From: Pezicula radicicola
Taxonomy: Eukaryota; Ascomycota; Leotiomycetes; Helotiales; Dermateaceae
Direction: 5' to 3'
Length of the DNA stretch: 64,000 nucleotides
Assembly: GCA_003008705.1 (NCBI GenBank)
Contig: PDUO01000072.1
Coordinates: forward strand, 133,383 to 197,382
Shown: one piece after another, positions 25,025 through 35,745 of the stretch
How positions within the stretch are numbered: the first letter of the stretch is position 1
Layout: each line of letters begins with the position of its first letter
Position numbers and translations under genes: made by a program
Notes under the pieces: model-generated
What the model saw: only the letters and a program-made list of their open reading frames with translations
Told to the model about the DNA's origin: nothing
The model's database searches: none

Positions 25025-26290
25025 TCAAGTTCTGATTTTTAGAAAGGCTAGGGCCGCCAAAGCCATTGCATCAATCCCAGTTCTGATGGTTGGCTCCACA
25101 ACAGGTGCAAAGTAGGCCGAATGATTGCCGGGAAGATCCTTAATGGCACCACTTCTCTCTGCCTCATCCCATACGGCTGGGTCCATACCTCCAATATTCC
25201 AGTAAGCGCTGGGAATGCTTTGGGCTTCTGCAAAGATGGAAAAATTATCACTTCCTGTATCTCTCACCATTTCCGAGACAAGTCCTACAAAATGGGACCC
25301 GAAGGCACCTTGAAGAGTTTTTACCACCTCGCTGTCGTTGATGATTGGAGGGATGTCGTCAGTCTGAACAATCTCTGGTTCCTTTAGTAGCCCGGAAGCA
25401 TCGCTCTCACCATAAATGACACGCTTGACAGCTTGCACAACCTTTTTGCGAACGTCCGGGTTGTATATTCTCACATCGATCTTCATATCAACCACGTCTG
25501 GAATGATATTGATTGCCGTGGCTGTCCGAAGGTAGACACAGGTCACGATAGTGTACTCAGCTGGGTCCACTTCTCGGGAGACAATACCCTGGAGACGGAC
25601 CACAGTGGAGTATACAGCGAGAACCGGGTCGATGCAACGATGTGGAGCAGAGCCATGACCTCCTTTTCCGAATATATGGACATCAAAGCAATCGCAAGCA
25701 GAAAGGGCCGCGCCTGATCGGATCTAGATAGTTCCTGCTTTCGTCTTGACCACATGTTGTCCAAGAAGAACATCGGGCTTCAGAATCTTGTCGAACACTC
25801 CATCTTCCACCATCTTTCTAGCTCCGGCACCATCTTCCTCCCCCGGGGTTGAAACAGACAGATTAAAGTACCCGACCAAGTGTTCCTGGCGGAGTGTAGA
25901 AGCTCTGCCGCACTTGTGAGGCAGGAGACGTGAACATCATGCCCACAAGCGTGCATGACTGGATTTTCCCTGTTGTAACGATCGATCATCCGTTTAGAAC
26001 TGGTATATGGGAGTTTAGTCAGTTCCTCCCTCAACAGGAAGTGCGTCCATGTCTGCTCTCAACATAACTGTTGGGCCATCGCCATTCTTAAGGGCACCAA
26101 CAACGCCGTGACCACCAAGGCGATCGAAGACTTTATTAAACCCAAGATAATTGAGGTGGTTACTTGCTAGTGCTGCTGTCTCAATCTCTAGCATGGATAG
26201 TTCTGGGTTCTGATGGATGTAACGATAAGTATCCTCGTATTTTACAGGGTTTGGCCGAAACTTGTCGACGATGGCATGAATCTCAGACAT
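25025..26290 (-). pseudogene. M20-family amidohydrolase, frameshifted
   Basis: A peptidase M20D/amidohydrolase (amidase of N-acyl or indole-acetyl amino acids in this family). Visible in order: YRYIHQNPELSMLE, VMLRADMDALPVEE, the metal site HACGHDVH, FQP..EEDGAGARKMVEDG, HIFGKGGHGSAPH (dimerisation/catalytic His), VRDTGSDNFS and the terminal GNHSAYFAPVVEP. The active-site residues are all present. Three breaks: a 4-bp cctc duplication at 26027-26034 shifts the frame after LPVE; a second shift lies near 25838 in the FQP-EED junction; and a TAG at 25726-25724 replaces a codon in KTKAGT-x-IRSG. No introns are needed elsewhere. Family length of about 420 aa fits. Confidence 0.85.
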
Positions 26291-27540
26291 GATTTAATTC
26301 AACGCGGGAGAGAAACTAGCCAAAAAAAAATTAACCGTTGCTTTTTAAATTGATACAGAGTAGGAGAAAATACTATGAATGAAATTCCTGGTTAGCAGAG
26401 GGGAAAAGGACTAGTAAGGCCGATGACAGTTAGATTACTCTTGATACTTCCAAGGCTAGCTATGGTATTGGCCTGGTGAAGACAGGTTTTGCACCTAAGC
26501 TATTGATGAGCAAGTATTTACCTCTCCTAAGGTACATCGACTCACAGTAAATAGAACAGGGCAGATTTAAAAATGATGTTGAATAGTCACGAAGACGTGT
26601 TTAACCCTCTATTCACTCGCCATTGGTGTAAGAAGTATGACAGAAGAGTTAAACTAGGCCAAATACATCGATGTACGTTACATAATATACGTAGTATACA
26701 ATATCGTTTATTGAAATCGTCTAACCTACAAAAAGGAAACATTGCAGGGGGCCAAAGCGCCAGCAACTACAAGTACACCTATACGGTAGTCCATCGGCGA
26801 GCTATCTATACCCTCTTTCGCGTAGGGGTTGGGATAAGTAGCTTGCCTGAAAGCCTAGAATTTTATAAGAAGCGTAGGTTTATTTTCAAAATCCCCGCTT
26901 ATACGGCTATAAGTTATAATTGGGGTGGTTGTATCTCTAATTGATTGATCCTAATCTATATTCATATATATCGTTGGTAGTGCGGGCGTTGGATATAAAT
27001 TCTACCTTATAATTCCTAGATAAACGGTATCTACCTACCTTTTACAGTTGAATCAAATATCTTCCTACCTATATATAGTACTATAGTCAAAGATCTCCCC
27101 CCCTAAAAACCCCCTTTTGAGAACGTATTCCTTTGTCCTTAGACACCTCATCACTATACTAAATCACGAAAACACAACTATTCCGCTCTCTTGGCCAGCT
27201 TATATTGACAAGATCTAGCCTTAGAAGGAGTATCTGTCGCAGGAAAGGTTTCAGCGTATCGATGACACTTGCCGTCAACTTCCTAGTTTAAAGGGTTTGG
27301 GTTGCACAGGTTTCTATACGGGCCAGGTGGAAGGAGATTGTTGCAGGGTGCAGACTTGGAACGCTCTGGTTATCAATCATATACTTGATTCATTGTCCTA
27401 TTTCTTTTCAAAGAAAAGTCTTTCTTGACCTTAATCGCTCGTAACTCTCATACTTTCCGAATCAATCTGGGCCATGTTCGATTGCCTTCAGCTATCTGCA
27501 TATTCACTCTCTTGGGTCTCTTCCTGTGCACGCAAAGGTC
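26291..27540. other. No gene recognised
   Basis: A 123-codon plus-strand frame at 26573-26944 ends in IPAYTAISYNWGG, which faintly recalls the first block of HET domains, but nothing following supports it. The rest shows no signal. Confidence 0.35.
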
Positions 27541-28620
27541 GCTGACGAAACCTACGAGATCACAATCATACGCACCTCCAAAGATTCTCGGGGAATATTG
27601 CCCAATCTTACTTGCGGTCCGTTGAGAGCAGCGTGTGGAATACTCGCTGTAATAGCCTTAGTTATCGGTGAACAATCGATGAAGGTGAATTGACCTACTG
27701 GTTTCGCAGGGTACATCATACTCCTCCTATTGTAAGATTACAAAGAGCCAGACGTCATCAGGTGTCTACTCCGACATGAAGTACCATTTATAATATGGTC
27801 CATGATAGATGCAAGTCTCTAGTTCCAGATTGTGGGGAAGAACTTTGTCAACCTCGATGACATCTTCTGGAAGAACGGAGCGTCGATCGCACACCGCAAG
27901 AGGAGCATTCTCGACTTTCTTCAGCGGTCGCCACGCACTTCATTCTGCTAGGCAATGTCTGCAATTCTAGTATATCTGGAAGTCTTACTTGATCAATCTC
28001 ATTCTTGCGCCCTGCTTTTTATACGACTCGAGCTCAGGTTCCGTGAGGTGCAAGAAGAGCCTATCCAATCCGCCTTGGTAAGAATAGTCTTGCAGCGTCG
28101 TCAATGATCAGGCCCAGTTTTGAAAATCAAGTGAGAATGCTTTATTCTTACCACTGTGAATATATCCGATTAGAGCGTAAATCAGGTATCGCGTGTTCTT
28201 AATATCCTCCTCTAAGTTTCTATTGTCGTAAGTTGTCCCGCCCTTCCTGTACTATGGTTAAGTGGCGAGTAGAATGTATATATGGATTATCTGATGGTCG
28301 TGACGTACTCGCCAGTCATATACGTAAACGGAAGAGGCTCCCAATGCCTCCTTTGTCATGGCAATGGTCTCTTCCAGGAATGATTCCACGGTCCCGTGGT
28401 TATCGTCCACCGAGTTGAATGGTCTTGGATCTGCCAAGTACTTTGACTTATGCTTGATCCAGGTGAACCCATGGGCATCAAGGGAGACCGATTCTTTTGC
28501 TGAGCGAATTTCAGTCACGGAAACCGTATGCTGGGCCTTATAAACGAGATTCGTCCTCTGCTCATTGGGAAGTCGTGGGGTGATGCATTCCTTGCCTCGC
28601 CCTGCAGTGTAGAGTGACAT
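27541..28620 (-). pseudogene. CmcJ/AsaB-type non-haem oxidoreductase, disrupted
   Basis: Member of the fungal CmcJ/NvfI-type hydroxylase-desaturase family, often found in secondary-metabolite clusters. First exon block (28620-28300): VTEIRSAKESVSLDAHGFTW, FLEETIAMTKEALGASSVYV and YDWRVR, followed by a GTACGT donor. Later blocks: LDRLFLHLTEPELESYKKQG (about 28075-28010), WRPLKKVENAPLAVCDRRSV (27930 region), LETCIYHGPYYKWYFMSE, a TAG (27768-27766) where the family has Gln, TPDDVWLFV, and the terminal IPRESLEVRMIV (about 27600-27560). Order and spacing match the family end to end, but stops and frame changes remain after allowing introns. Substrate unknown. Confidence 0.75.
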
Positions 28621-28969
28621 GGTCGTTTGATGCTAGTAAGGTGCATCATCCTGAAACAACATTGCTAAGTAATAACTCTCCTCAGACTTCGAGATTCTTC
28701 ACACGGCTGACACCCTCCCTTTGTAGCGTGATCTGTGCTGCGGAGCTCCGTCCACCGTCTAAACAGCAATCATGCAACTGGCTCGACGAGTACATATCGA
28801 AGCCAAACTCGAAGAAAATCTAAGTCCTCGAATTCAAATATCAATGGGCACCTTCCAAATTGCCAGTTTGGCCAAGTCTGATACAAAGAAGTGCCCTCCA
28901 GAAGGATGAGGGAAATTTGGGAGTGAGTGGATTAGGCGCACACTGCACAATAACTCGCTGATTGTAGAC

Positions 28970-29232
28970 CGGTAATCGTCCCCTTGTTTTCATCGGACAC
29001 GGACTGGGTGGACTGGTGGTGAAGGAGGTATGCACACTGCGTTTCCATTTGGTTTCCAACGGAGGCGACAGTATGTCTGTGGCTGATGATCTTTTCTTCA
29101 AAGGCTACAACCACTCTATTTGAAAGGTACTGGGACGCCGGCTACAAAGATTTGCGAAAGAATCTCTCGGGTATCGTCTTGTTCGGAACGCCTCATACCG
29201 CAGAACGGCATCAAGAGAGGTGGAGTCTGGGC
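28970..29232 (+). pseudogene. Fragment of an alpha/beta-hydrolase (DUF676-like) N-terminal domain
   Basis: Reads PLVFIGHGLGGLVVKE, then a GTATGC donor and an acceptor near 29101, then TLFERYWDAGYKDLRKNLSG and IVLFGTPHT. This is the nucleophile elbow and following strand of the hydrolase domain that precedes NB-ARC or ankyrin/TPR parts in fungal NOD-like proteins. The elbow has Gly in place of Ser (GHGLGG), which is also seen in members thought to be non-catalytic. After about 29232 the similarity stops abruptly and the DNA becomes an NmrA-like gene on the other strand, so only a fragment remains. Confidence 0.55.
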
Positions 29233-29339
29233 CGCAGATGTTATACGTCTTGCCCCTATGTCCTTGCGTGGCTAGGATCGTTGCTGTCGGCCCCGTGATG
29301 TCGTTCCGCTCGACTTGATTGGCAGCTTGGCCGCGCGTC

Positions 29340-29800
29340 GAAGTCTTCTATACCCCCGTTGCTAGGATGGTAGGTAGATAAAGTTCCTAGCCAGACGTTC
29401 ATATACCAGTTGTCCTCGACCAGGGTCAGCGCCATGCCCTTCTGGACGATGAGTTCCGCCGCGCGCCAGTAGTCCTCACTGAACGTCACGGGTGAATTTC
29501 GATTCAAGTTCGTGAACGAGATGAGGACGACATGCTCAATGCCGGCCTTGGCAAATGCCTCGACGGCATTCAAATGCTGCTTGAGTTGTAATCCTGGTAC
29601 CTCGACGGAGAGTGTGGGCACTATCAGGACCTTGTTCGCTCCAGCGGCAGCCTTTTCCACCGACGCAGTATCATTGAAATCCGACTGGCGCACCGTGACG
29701 CCGCGCCGCTTGAACTGGTCGAGCTTCGTGGGATTCTCTCAATACTTTGCTCGCGATGCGCCCCGAAGCACCCGTGACCAGAATCGTTCCGTTTTCCTTC
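29340..29800 (-). pseudogene. NmrA-like NAD(P)-binding protein fragment
   Basis: Rossmann start GTILVTGASGRIASKVL, then LDQFKRRGVTVRQSDFND in a different frame (a frame break lies around 29735), then GANKVLIVPTL, HLNAVEAFAKAGIEHVVLIS and LTLVEDNWYMNVWLGTLST. This is an atypical SDR of the NmrA/quinone-oxidoreductase-2 type, which binds NAD(P) and acts as reductase or redox sensor. The normal second half (substrate domain) is absent: after LST the frame runs into unrelated residues. The gene thus has one frameshift and a missing 3' half, ending close to the hydrolase fragment. Confidence 0.65.
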
Positions 29801-30310
29801 TGTATAGTAATAACGCGAGATATATATGGACTGAATTGAGGAATGGGGTGCCGTCCGGGGCTATAATACTCTGAGACTTACTTGGGATAACGGCGCCAAC
29901 TCATACAACTAGGTTGAAGGAAGAGAAGTTCGTCGCCGTCAGGATCTTGCTGAAACGCCGGGAAGGACCCCAGTCGCTGAGGATAACGAGGCGTGCTAGA
30001 CGAGTCGAGCCGTATACAACGATCGTCGAAAAATATCAAGCGAATGACGAAGCATAATATCGTAGTTAGACAATCGTAAGGGACTAGTTGCAACAGGATG
30101 ACATATTTAGCTGCTATTACCGATAGCCATGTTGTAGGCGTGACCTTTGTTTGGGTATTAGAAGCACTCGCCAGGCGTTCCATCACCTTTCTTAATTTAC
30201 ACCCATCAACACAACCTTCCATAGTTCCCCGTAACCACAAGGGAATGTCCAATTGTAAGCTTTGCACCAGCCTTTGGTAGTCTGTTCTAACTGGACAATC
30301 CATCATTTCA
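29801..30310. other. No gene recognised
   Basis: A 154-codon minus-strand frame covers most of this (29878-30342) but lacks any recognisable motif and overlaps the cytochrome b5 gene; I regard it as unsupported. Confidence 0.35.
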
Positions 30311-31174
30311 GTGAATATAAACAAGAAATTCCTCAGTATCAAAGAGGCGTCGTCTCACAATACAAAGGAAGACTTGTACATTTTCATTGACAACCACGTT
30401 TATAACGTAACTTCTTTCTTGGGGGAACATCCATATGTACTATTGACTCTAATGATATCTATTTGGATGAGCATGGATGGGAAAAGCTAACTGCGACAAT
30501 AGCGGCGGAGAAGATGCCTTACTACAAGTGGCTAGTACTAATGCATCCGAGGCTTTCGAGGGAGTCGCTTATAGTAACAGTGCCCGTGATATTATAAAGC
30601 GCCTATATGTTAGGGAGCTGAAATTTCAGGTACTGTATGTCTTCTTAAATTTTCATCCAACCAGGCCTGCTTACTAAGGGAGGCCCAGAGGGGCCTAGCG
30701 ATGAAGGAAGCTGGGACCAGATATTATCCGAGTTCTTGAGGATGTATATAAACTTTGGGCTGATTTCGGCCATATCCTGGATATATTCTCGGAGCCGGGA
30801 CTAGATATGAACCGAGATCCCGAGGATGTATACAAAATGCGTAGCCCTAAAGATGTGTGAGGCACCGTACAAACAACGTAACTTCCTAACGTAGCGTACC
30901 ACGCTTCCCCCGCATCACACTTGGACAACATGAGCACATTCTACGAGGTAGCGGAGATTAGGACCGATCATCCACGCGCCCATATGTTGGGAATTCTTTC
31001 CTACGAGGTTACTGTAGAATGTTGAGCTGACCAGAGTTCTAGGCTGGGGAAGCTAGTAAAAAAGGCATGACCTTGGCTAAATTACCGCCCCTCGAAAAGG
31101 ATAACTCTGGTCTGAAATGGGCTGTGGGTTTAGGAATTCTTGTCTTAGCTTTGATTTTGTACGGTATTAGGTAG
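30311..31174 (+). pseudogene. Tail-anchored cytochrome b5-like protein, splice site damaged
   Basis: The haem domain reads FLSIKEASSHNTKEDLYIF, IDNHVYNVTSFLGEHP, then across an intron GGEDALLQVASTNASEAFEG and ARDIIKRLYVRELKFQ. The HPGG haem motif is formed exactly at the splice. The expected donor after CATCC reads atatgt instead of gtatgt, while the acceptor (gacaatag) is intact, so a G-to-A change probably kills splicing. The far exon near 31070-31174 encodes LPPLEKDNSGLKWAVGLG and a hydrophobic tail helix ending LALILYGIR, the ER tail anchor of microsomal b5. Between them is about 370 bp including an imperfect direct repeat. As an electron donor to P450s or desaturases it fits the oxidative neighbourhood. 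Confidence 0.65.
30714..30846. repeat. Imperfect direct repeat, about 45 bp units
   Basis: Unit one starts at 30714 (gggaccagatatta, then gttcttgaggatgtata) and unit two at 30797 (gggactagatatga, then gatcccgaggatgtata), about 83 bp apart. It lies inside the cytochrome b5 gene region. Confidence 0.5.
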
Positions 31175-31659
31175 TATAGAGTTGATTTCGAATTAAAGAT
31201 AGCATTTAGACTATTTCAATGACTAGACTTAGAGCCCTAGTAGTTGAAGGATTTACTAGAGATACTTACTATTTCCGTTTACTGATTTGTCGACGGTGTT
31301 TCGAGAGAATATATAACCAAGCTATCAGGCCTGGCTCGAATAGAAACCTAGCTATTTCATATCCTAGCCATCCCTGATGATCACGGGTTGGAAGCACTTG
31401 ATGAAGAACGGTATATACTAATTTTTTGTAGTGGTCGCTACCCTAAGAGATTATTTAGGCTTACTTAGTATTTAACTAGCAACTGAACCACAGTAGGCTT
31501 ATCTCCGTTCGAACTTTCGGCCTCGAGACTCCTGAATATATGTTGCACAATCGGATGCAGTCATAGTCTAATCACTTCGGAGAGATATTCGTACGGAATT
31601 TTGAACAATATACTACATAGCGTAAATTCAGCTTTAAATTCGAACACAGTAAATTCCTA

Positions 31660-33925
31660 CTAAGCGGTGGCCAAAGACACGCCTGCAAAAACATCTCCAT
31701 TTCCGTTAACCCCTCTCGCCTCTGGGGCAGAAAACTTCTTTACACTTGAAACTCCATCTGGAGGTGTCTCAGCGCTTGCTAAGCGAGCCGATTCGCGAGT
31801 TGGAGCTGGCCCTATGTCCCACAGAATGGACTGATCGTAGAATTTCATGTCGAGGGCATCACGGCAGAAATATGGGGCCATATCTGAGCCTGGCTCTCGT
31901 TCACGGCGAGTGAATCCTCGCCCCATGTAGGCAAACATGTTATGCTAGAAAGTGTTGGCATCTCTTAAAGCTGTGTTAGTAATGGGTATATGGACAGGAC
32001 GTACAGGATTCATAGCGAAGCGACATACACCAGGAACTGCATTTATCCTCCTATACAGTGCCGTGCAACATAGTCTGCACGTGAATATTGAATGCATCAG
32101 TAACGTCCTGGCGTGGGGCGACAGATTTGATGTCCTCCGCTTGGATTTTGCGGATAAGTTTGATGTCAAAATCCCCAACTGCGATCAACGAGGCCGTACC
32201 GGATCCTGCAAGCACGGGGAAGGTGGGGGAAACCTCAGCATCCCGTTGAGAGGTATGAAGCTGGGTGATCTTTCCATTTCTCGGTCAAGGATACACCCTC
32301 CTGGCCCACGATCTTGAAATGCAGTCGAAAACTCGTGTCGAAACCAGTCGCGCACACAAGTACGTCGCATTGAACTTCAGCGCTGTCCCCGCCAATCACA
32401 CTGGTCGGGGTAATACGATTGACTGCTGTAAAGTGGCAAGACACATTTGGCTGTTGCACAGCATGAATGAACGGAACGCCTGGTGAAGACCTTTAACAGC
32501 CAAAGCTGAAGTTTGGCGTGAAGCCTGTTGCCAGATCTTCTCGTTTCAACAAGGCCTTCATTTTCTCAGCAGTTATACCTAGAACTCGCACTTAGCAAAA
32601 CTGTTTCACCTTATTAAGGGTCTACCGCCCCCTTGATGAGGGCCAAGGACAATCACCTCGCGGGCTTGCGCGCTGCTCGGATTCGCCTTGAACATCAGCC
32701 CCTATACGCTGTTGTACATTACTTCGGTCTCCCTCGGCTTCTCTACTAATTGGCTGAGATCCTCGTGTAATCGTCTTTGCTCTTCTGGAGCCCATGGGAC
32801 CTAAAAACGCACATGGATTAGCTGTTAGCTCTTGGATTTCGCATTAGGTGACATACTATGGTATGGTCCGGAAGGGGGGACGTCAGCCAAGTTGGACTTC
32901 GGACAAAGACATGCAAGTGTTCTACATGTGGTTGCATCCCAGGTACTGTTTGAACAGCACTGGCTCCGGTGCCAATAACCGCCGCCTTCTTACCTTTCCA
33001 GGAATCCTTGTCAAAATCAGAAGGCCATCTTGCGGTATGTATAATCCTTCCCTTGAAACTTTTTATCCCTTCAATATTGGGCACCGCTGGATTGTTTAAT
33101 AGTCCAGACGCCTGAAGGAGGACGTCCTAGATATAGAATAAGTATATTCTCATTAGCGGGAGGTTATGGGAAGGGACGTGGCCACGCGTACGCAAGAGTC
33201 CTGAATCTCCTCGACACTGCCATCAATGTAGATCTTTTCGACCTTTACCATCCACTTGCCAGACTCTTCATCCCAGGTAGCTTCGGAAACAAAACATGAT
33301 GGTTGAACTATACATTTCTGCGGAGATCGAAAACTCGAGCCACTCTATCGAGATATTTCCAAATGTCATCACTCCCTGAGTAAGTTTCAGGCCACTCTAG
33401 CTAGGCCAATTATTAATAAACAAGAACGACGGGCTTTATGTGAAAGGACTTACATTCAATGCAAAAGGATACACATAGGCATATGCTGGGACGTCGCAAG
33501 CGCAACCGGGATATTTGTTTTCTAGCTGTACATTGCATGTTAATGTAATCTTCACCCACAGTGCACCGGGTGATATTTGCATACCCATGTACCTCCAATA
33601 TCGCCGTTTTTCTCGTAGATGACGTGCTATACATGTCGCATTAATATGAGACTAACTTATATTCTTATCTGCAGGAGTTACTTGCATCGATATTTTCTAG
33701 TTCCTTTCCGATCTTGTACGCCGTGAGAAGCCTACTGAAGCCTGCGCCAATGGTGATGACGCGGACGCGGCGATTCTGGGGCGACTGGTAGGTTATATCG
33801 GGTACACAGTAACCTTCCGCATTAGTATGATAAGGGAGATCTATCCCGTCGATATTGGGTCCGTGAGGGACTTCCACTGGATCGTCATTCTCTTTCACGA
33901 TGCCATTTGTGGCGCTTGACGCCAT
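31660..33925 (-). pseudogene. Baeyer-Villiger-type FAD monooxygenase, disrupted
   Basis: N-terminal exon from ATG 33925: VRVITIGAGFSRLLTAYK, an FAD Rossmann motif whose third Gly is Arg. Next come [40 protein letters not shown] and LLQASGLLNNPAVPNIEG, then the Baeyer-Villiger fingerprint FKGRIIHTARWP, the NADP Rossmann AAVIGTGASAVQ, DVLVCATGFDTSF, SLTEKWKDHPASYLS, GDFDIKLIRKIQAEDIKS, HVQTMLHGTV-stop-EDKCSSW and the end FAYMGRGFTRREREPGSDMA. Breaks: TAG 33310-33308 (expected Gln), a frameshift near 33290, TAG 32053-32051 (expected Trp) and others. These enzymes insert oxygen next to ketones. The third-Gly change and the stops indicate a dead gene. Confidence 0.85.
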
Positions 33926-34544
33926 TGTGCCGTTCAGACGTATATTAACTTCTTCGATATCTAAAATATTAACAATCGGTGACGGAGATATATGGTATAG
34001 TACCGTCCTTTTATAGCTTCGACCTTACCACGGTAGGTGGCATATTTCAATGGATGACTGCGGAAAGTGAATAGGCGGCCGCGGGAAGCTTCGAGTCGTA
34101 TTTTTACAAGTCAAAAGACCAAGAAACGGCTTGTATCAGTTTAGTGACGTATAATAGTCAGAAATAACTCCTACATGACTGACTGCGTAATTTTCCATTT
34201 TCATGTATTTTCATCTTTGTGGGAATATTTCCAGCCTTAGCTCTGTGTATGTCACGATATCTTATATCACTAAAGGATACTAAGAGTGTATTTCTAGATA
34301 TAGAGAGAAAATTAGATCTGTGATTACACCGAGACTAGAGCTAATCCTATTTATGCAATTTTAAACATTTGTTATACTAATTACTGCTATATTCACTCAG
34401 GCAAGGCTAGGAATAATTCATGTTAGAAATTTATTAGAAATCTATTGGAAACTATAGATCATATACAGACTGAGTATAGGGTCCTTGTGCGGTCGAGGAA
34501 AATGTCTTCGAGAAGACCTGCCACCCTATGCCCTGTATGTTCTA
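33926..34544. other. No gene recognised
   Basis: AT-leaning intergenic DNA between the monooxygenase start and the end of the VOC gene; no motif or repeat seen. Confidence 0.45.
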
Positions 34545-35695
34545 CTACTCCCTCTCACCCCAGTAGCGGTGCAGAAACCATTCTTCCAAAGTCAAGACGT
34601 TCCCATCGAGATCTCTAAAGAAAAACCATTGGCTGTCTCCCCAGTAGAGAAATTCTACTGGGATTAGCATTGAAGTTATCTCGCTTCAATGAGGATGGTA
34701 GACTCACGTCGTTGGTCATCGACGAAGATTTTGGTGCCTCTTTCTTTGGCCTCGCTTAGAGCCCCGGCGTAATCGGGGGTCTTGAAGCAATACCTTATAA
34801 TACCTCTTTGTTTCCACTTTAGTATTCCCGGAGGATGGAGGTAGCCTACAGCGCACATTAGCTTCTAGGCTGTGCTAAGTATCAAAGGTAGTTGTGGGAG
34901 AGCCTCGTTAACCTTTTCTAATCCCAATCAGTTCCAGATGCATATTGCTACAATCCCTTTCTGATCGCAAGAACGCAATCCCCCCCGGCTGCACAGTTGA
35001 ACTGTCAAAATCAAAGGCCTCGGTATTCTGCCTCTCGTGTGTCAGCCCGAAAGACCGATAAAACTCTAGCGTGTCGGCGTAATCATCACACAGGTACATA
35101 AAGTGAAGGAAACTCCTTTGATCTAGCGGGGGAAGTCTCAGTGTGCCCGGATCAGTATGGTAGCCCTGTTCGAACATTAGCAGCTCGAGTTGGACACCTT
35201 CAGGGTCCTCAACCAGAGCGGACGTTGCCGTACCCCATTTGCGGCGCAATTTAAGTGGATCCAGAAGAACTTTCGTTGCTAGGAACTGTTTCTTGATACG
35301 AGCCAACTCGGCGTGAACATCTTCAGCAAGAAATGTGATGCCACGAGACCCGATCTGGTCATAGGTGGCAGGTCACCGAGGTTGCGTTTTCAGATCACGC
35401 CAGCCGTTCAGGATGATATGCATGTAAGGGTCTGCTGGGAACCGAAGGGCAACGCTCTTGATCAGGTTGTCTGGCTGCACGCCACGAGCACGGTAGTATT
35501 CAGCGGGAACGTCTTTGTTGGCCGGTGTAAGCGTCAGCTCGTCACTCTCGAACGGGAGCTTAGATGGGGCGCATTACCGACGGCTTGATAACCCTCATCT
35601 TCTTGGAAGCCTAGGGTTCGATAGAACTGTGCTTGAGCATCGACGTCAGTCGTGCTTTGATGGACGGCGAATAGTACTCTGTAAGTGGACGACAT
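34545..35695 (-). pseudogene. Two-domain VOC (glyoxalase/dioxygenase-fold) protein, disrupted
   Basis: Start MSSTYRVLFAVHQSTTDVDA at 35695, followed by QFYRTLGFQEDEGYQAVG. A frame change near 35570 leads to LPFESDELTLTPANKDVP, then YMHIILNGWRDLKTQPR, a TGA, YDQIGSRGITFLAEDVHAEL, WGTATSALVEDPEGVQLELL and a second-domain start MYLCDDYADTLEFYRSFGLT. The last exons read IIRYCFKTPDYAGALSEAKE and, after a GTGAGT...CCCAG intron, FLYWGDSQWFFFRDLDGNVL and EWFLHRYWGERE. The paired beta-alpha-beta units and DPEG/RDLDGN ends are typical of VOC metalloenzymes (glyoxalases, extradiol dioxygenases). It lies 50 bp from a divergent gene at 35746. Confidence 0.75.
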
Positions 35696-35745
35696 GGTCA
35701 AAAAGAGAGCATAAAGAGGCTTGATGCCGGAGGAAATATTAGAAT

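Noticed and set aside
26573..26944. Possible HET-domain start (PAYTAISYNWGG)
   Set aside because: Only one short block resembles HET; no later HET motifs follow in any frame within 1 kb.
29878..30342. 154-codon minus-strand frame
   Set aside because: It overlaps the clear cytochrome b5 exon on the other strand and shows no family feature.
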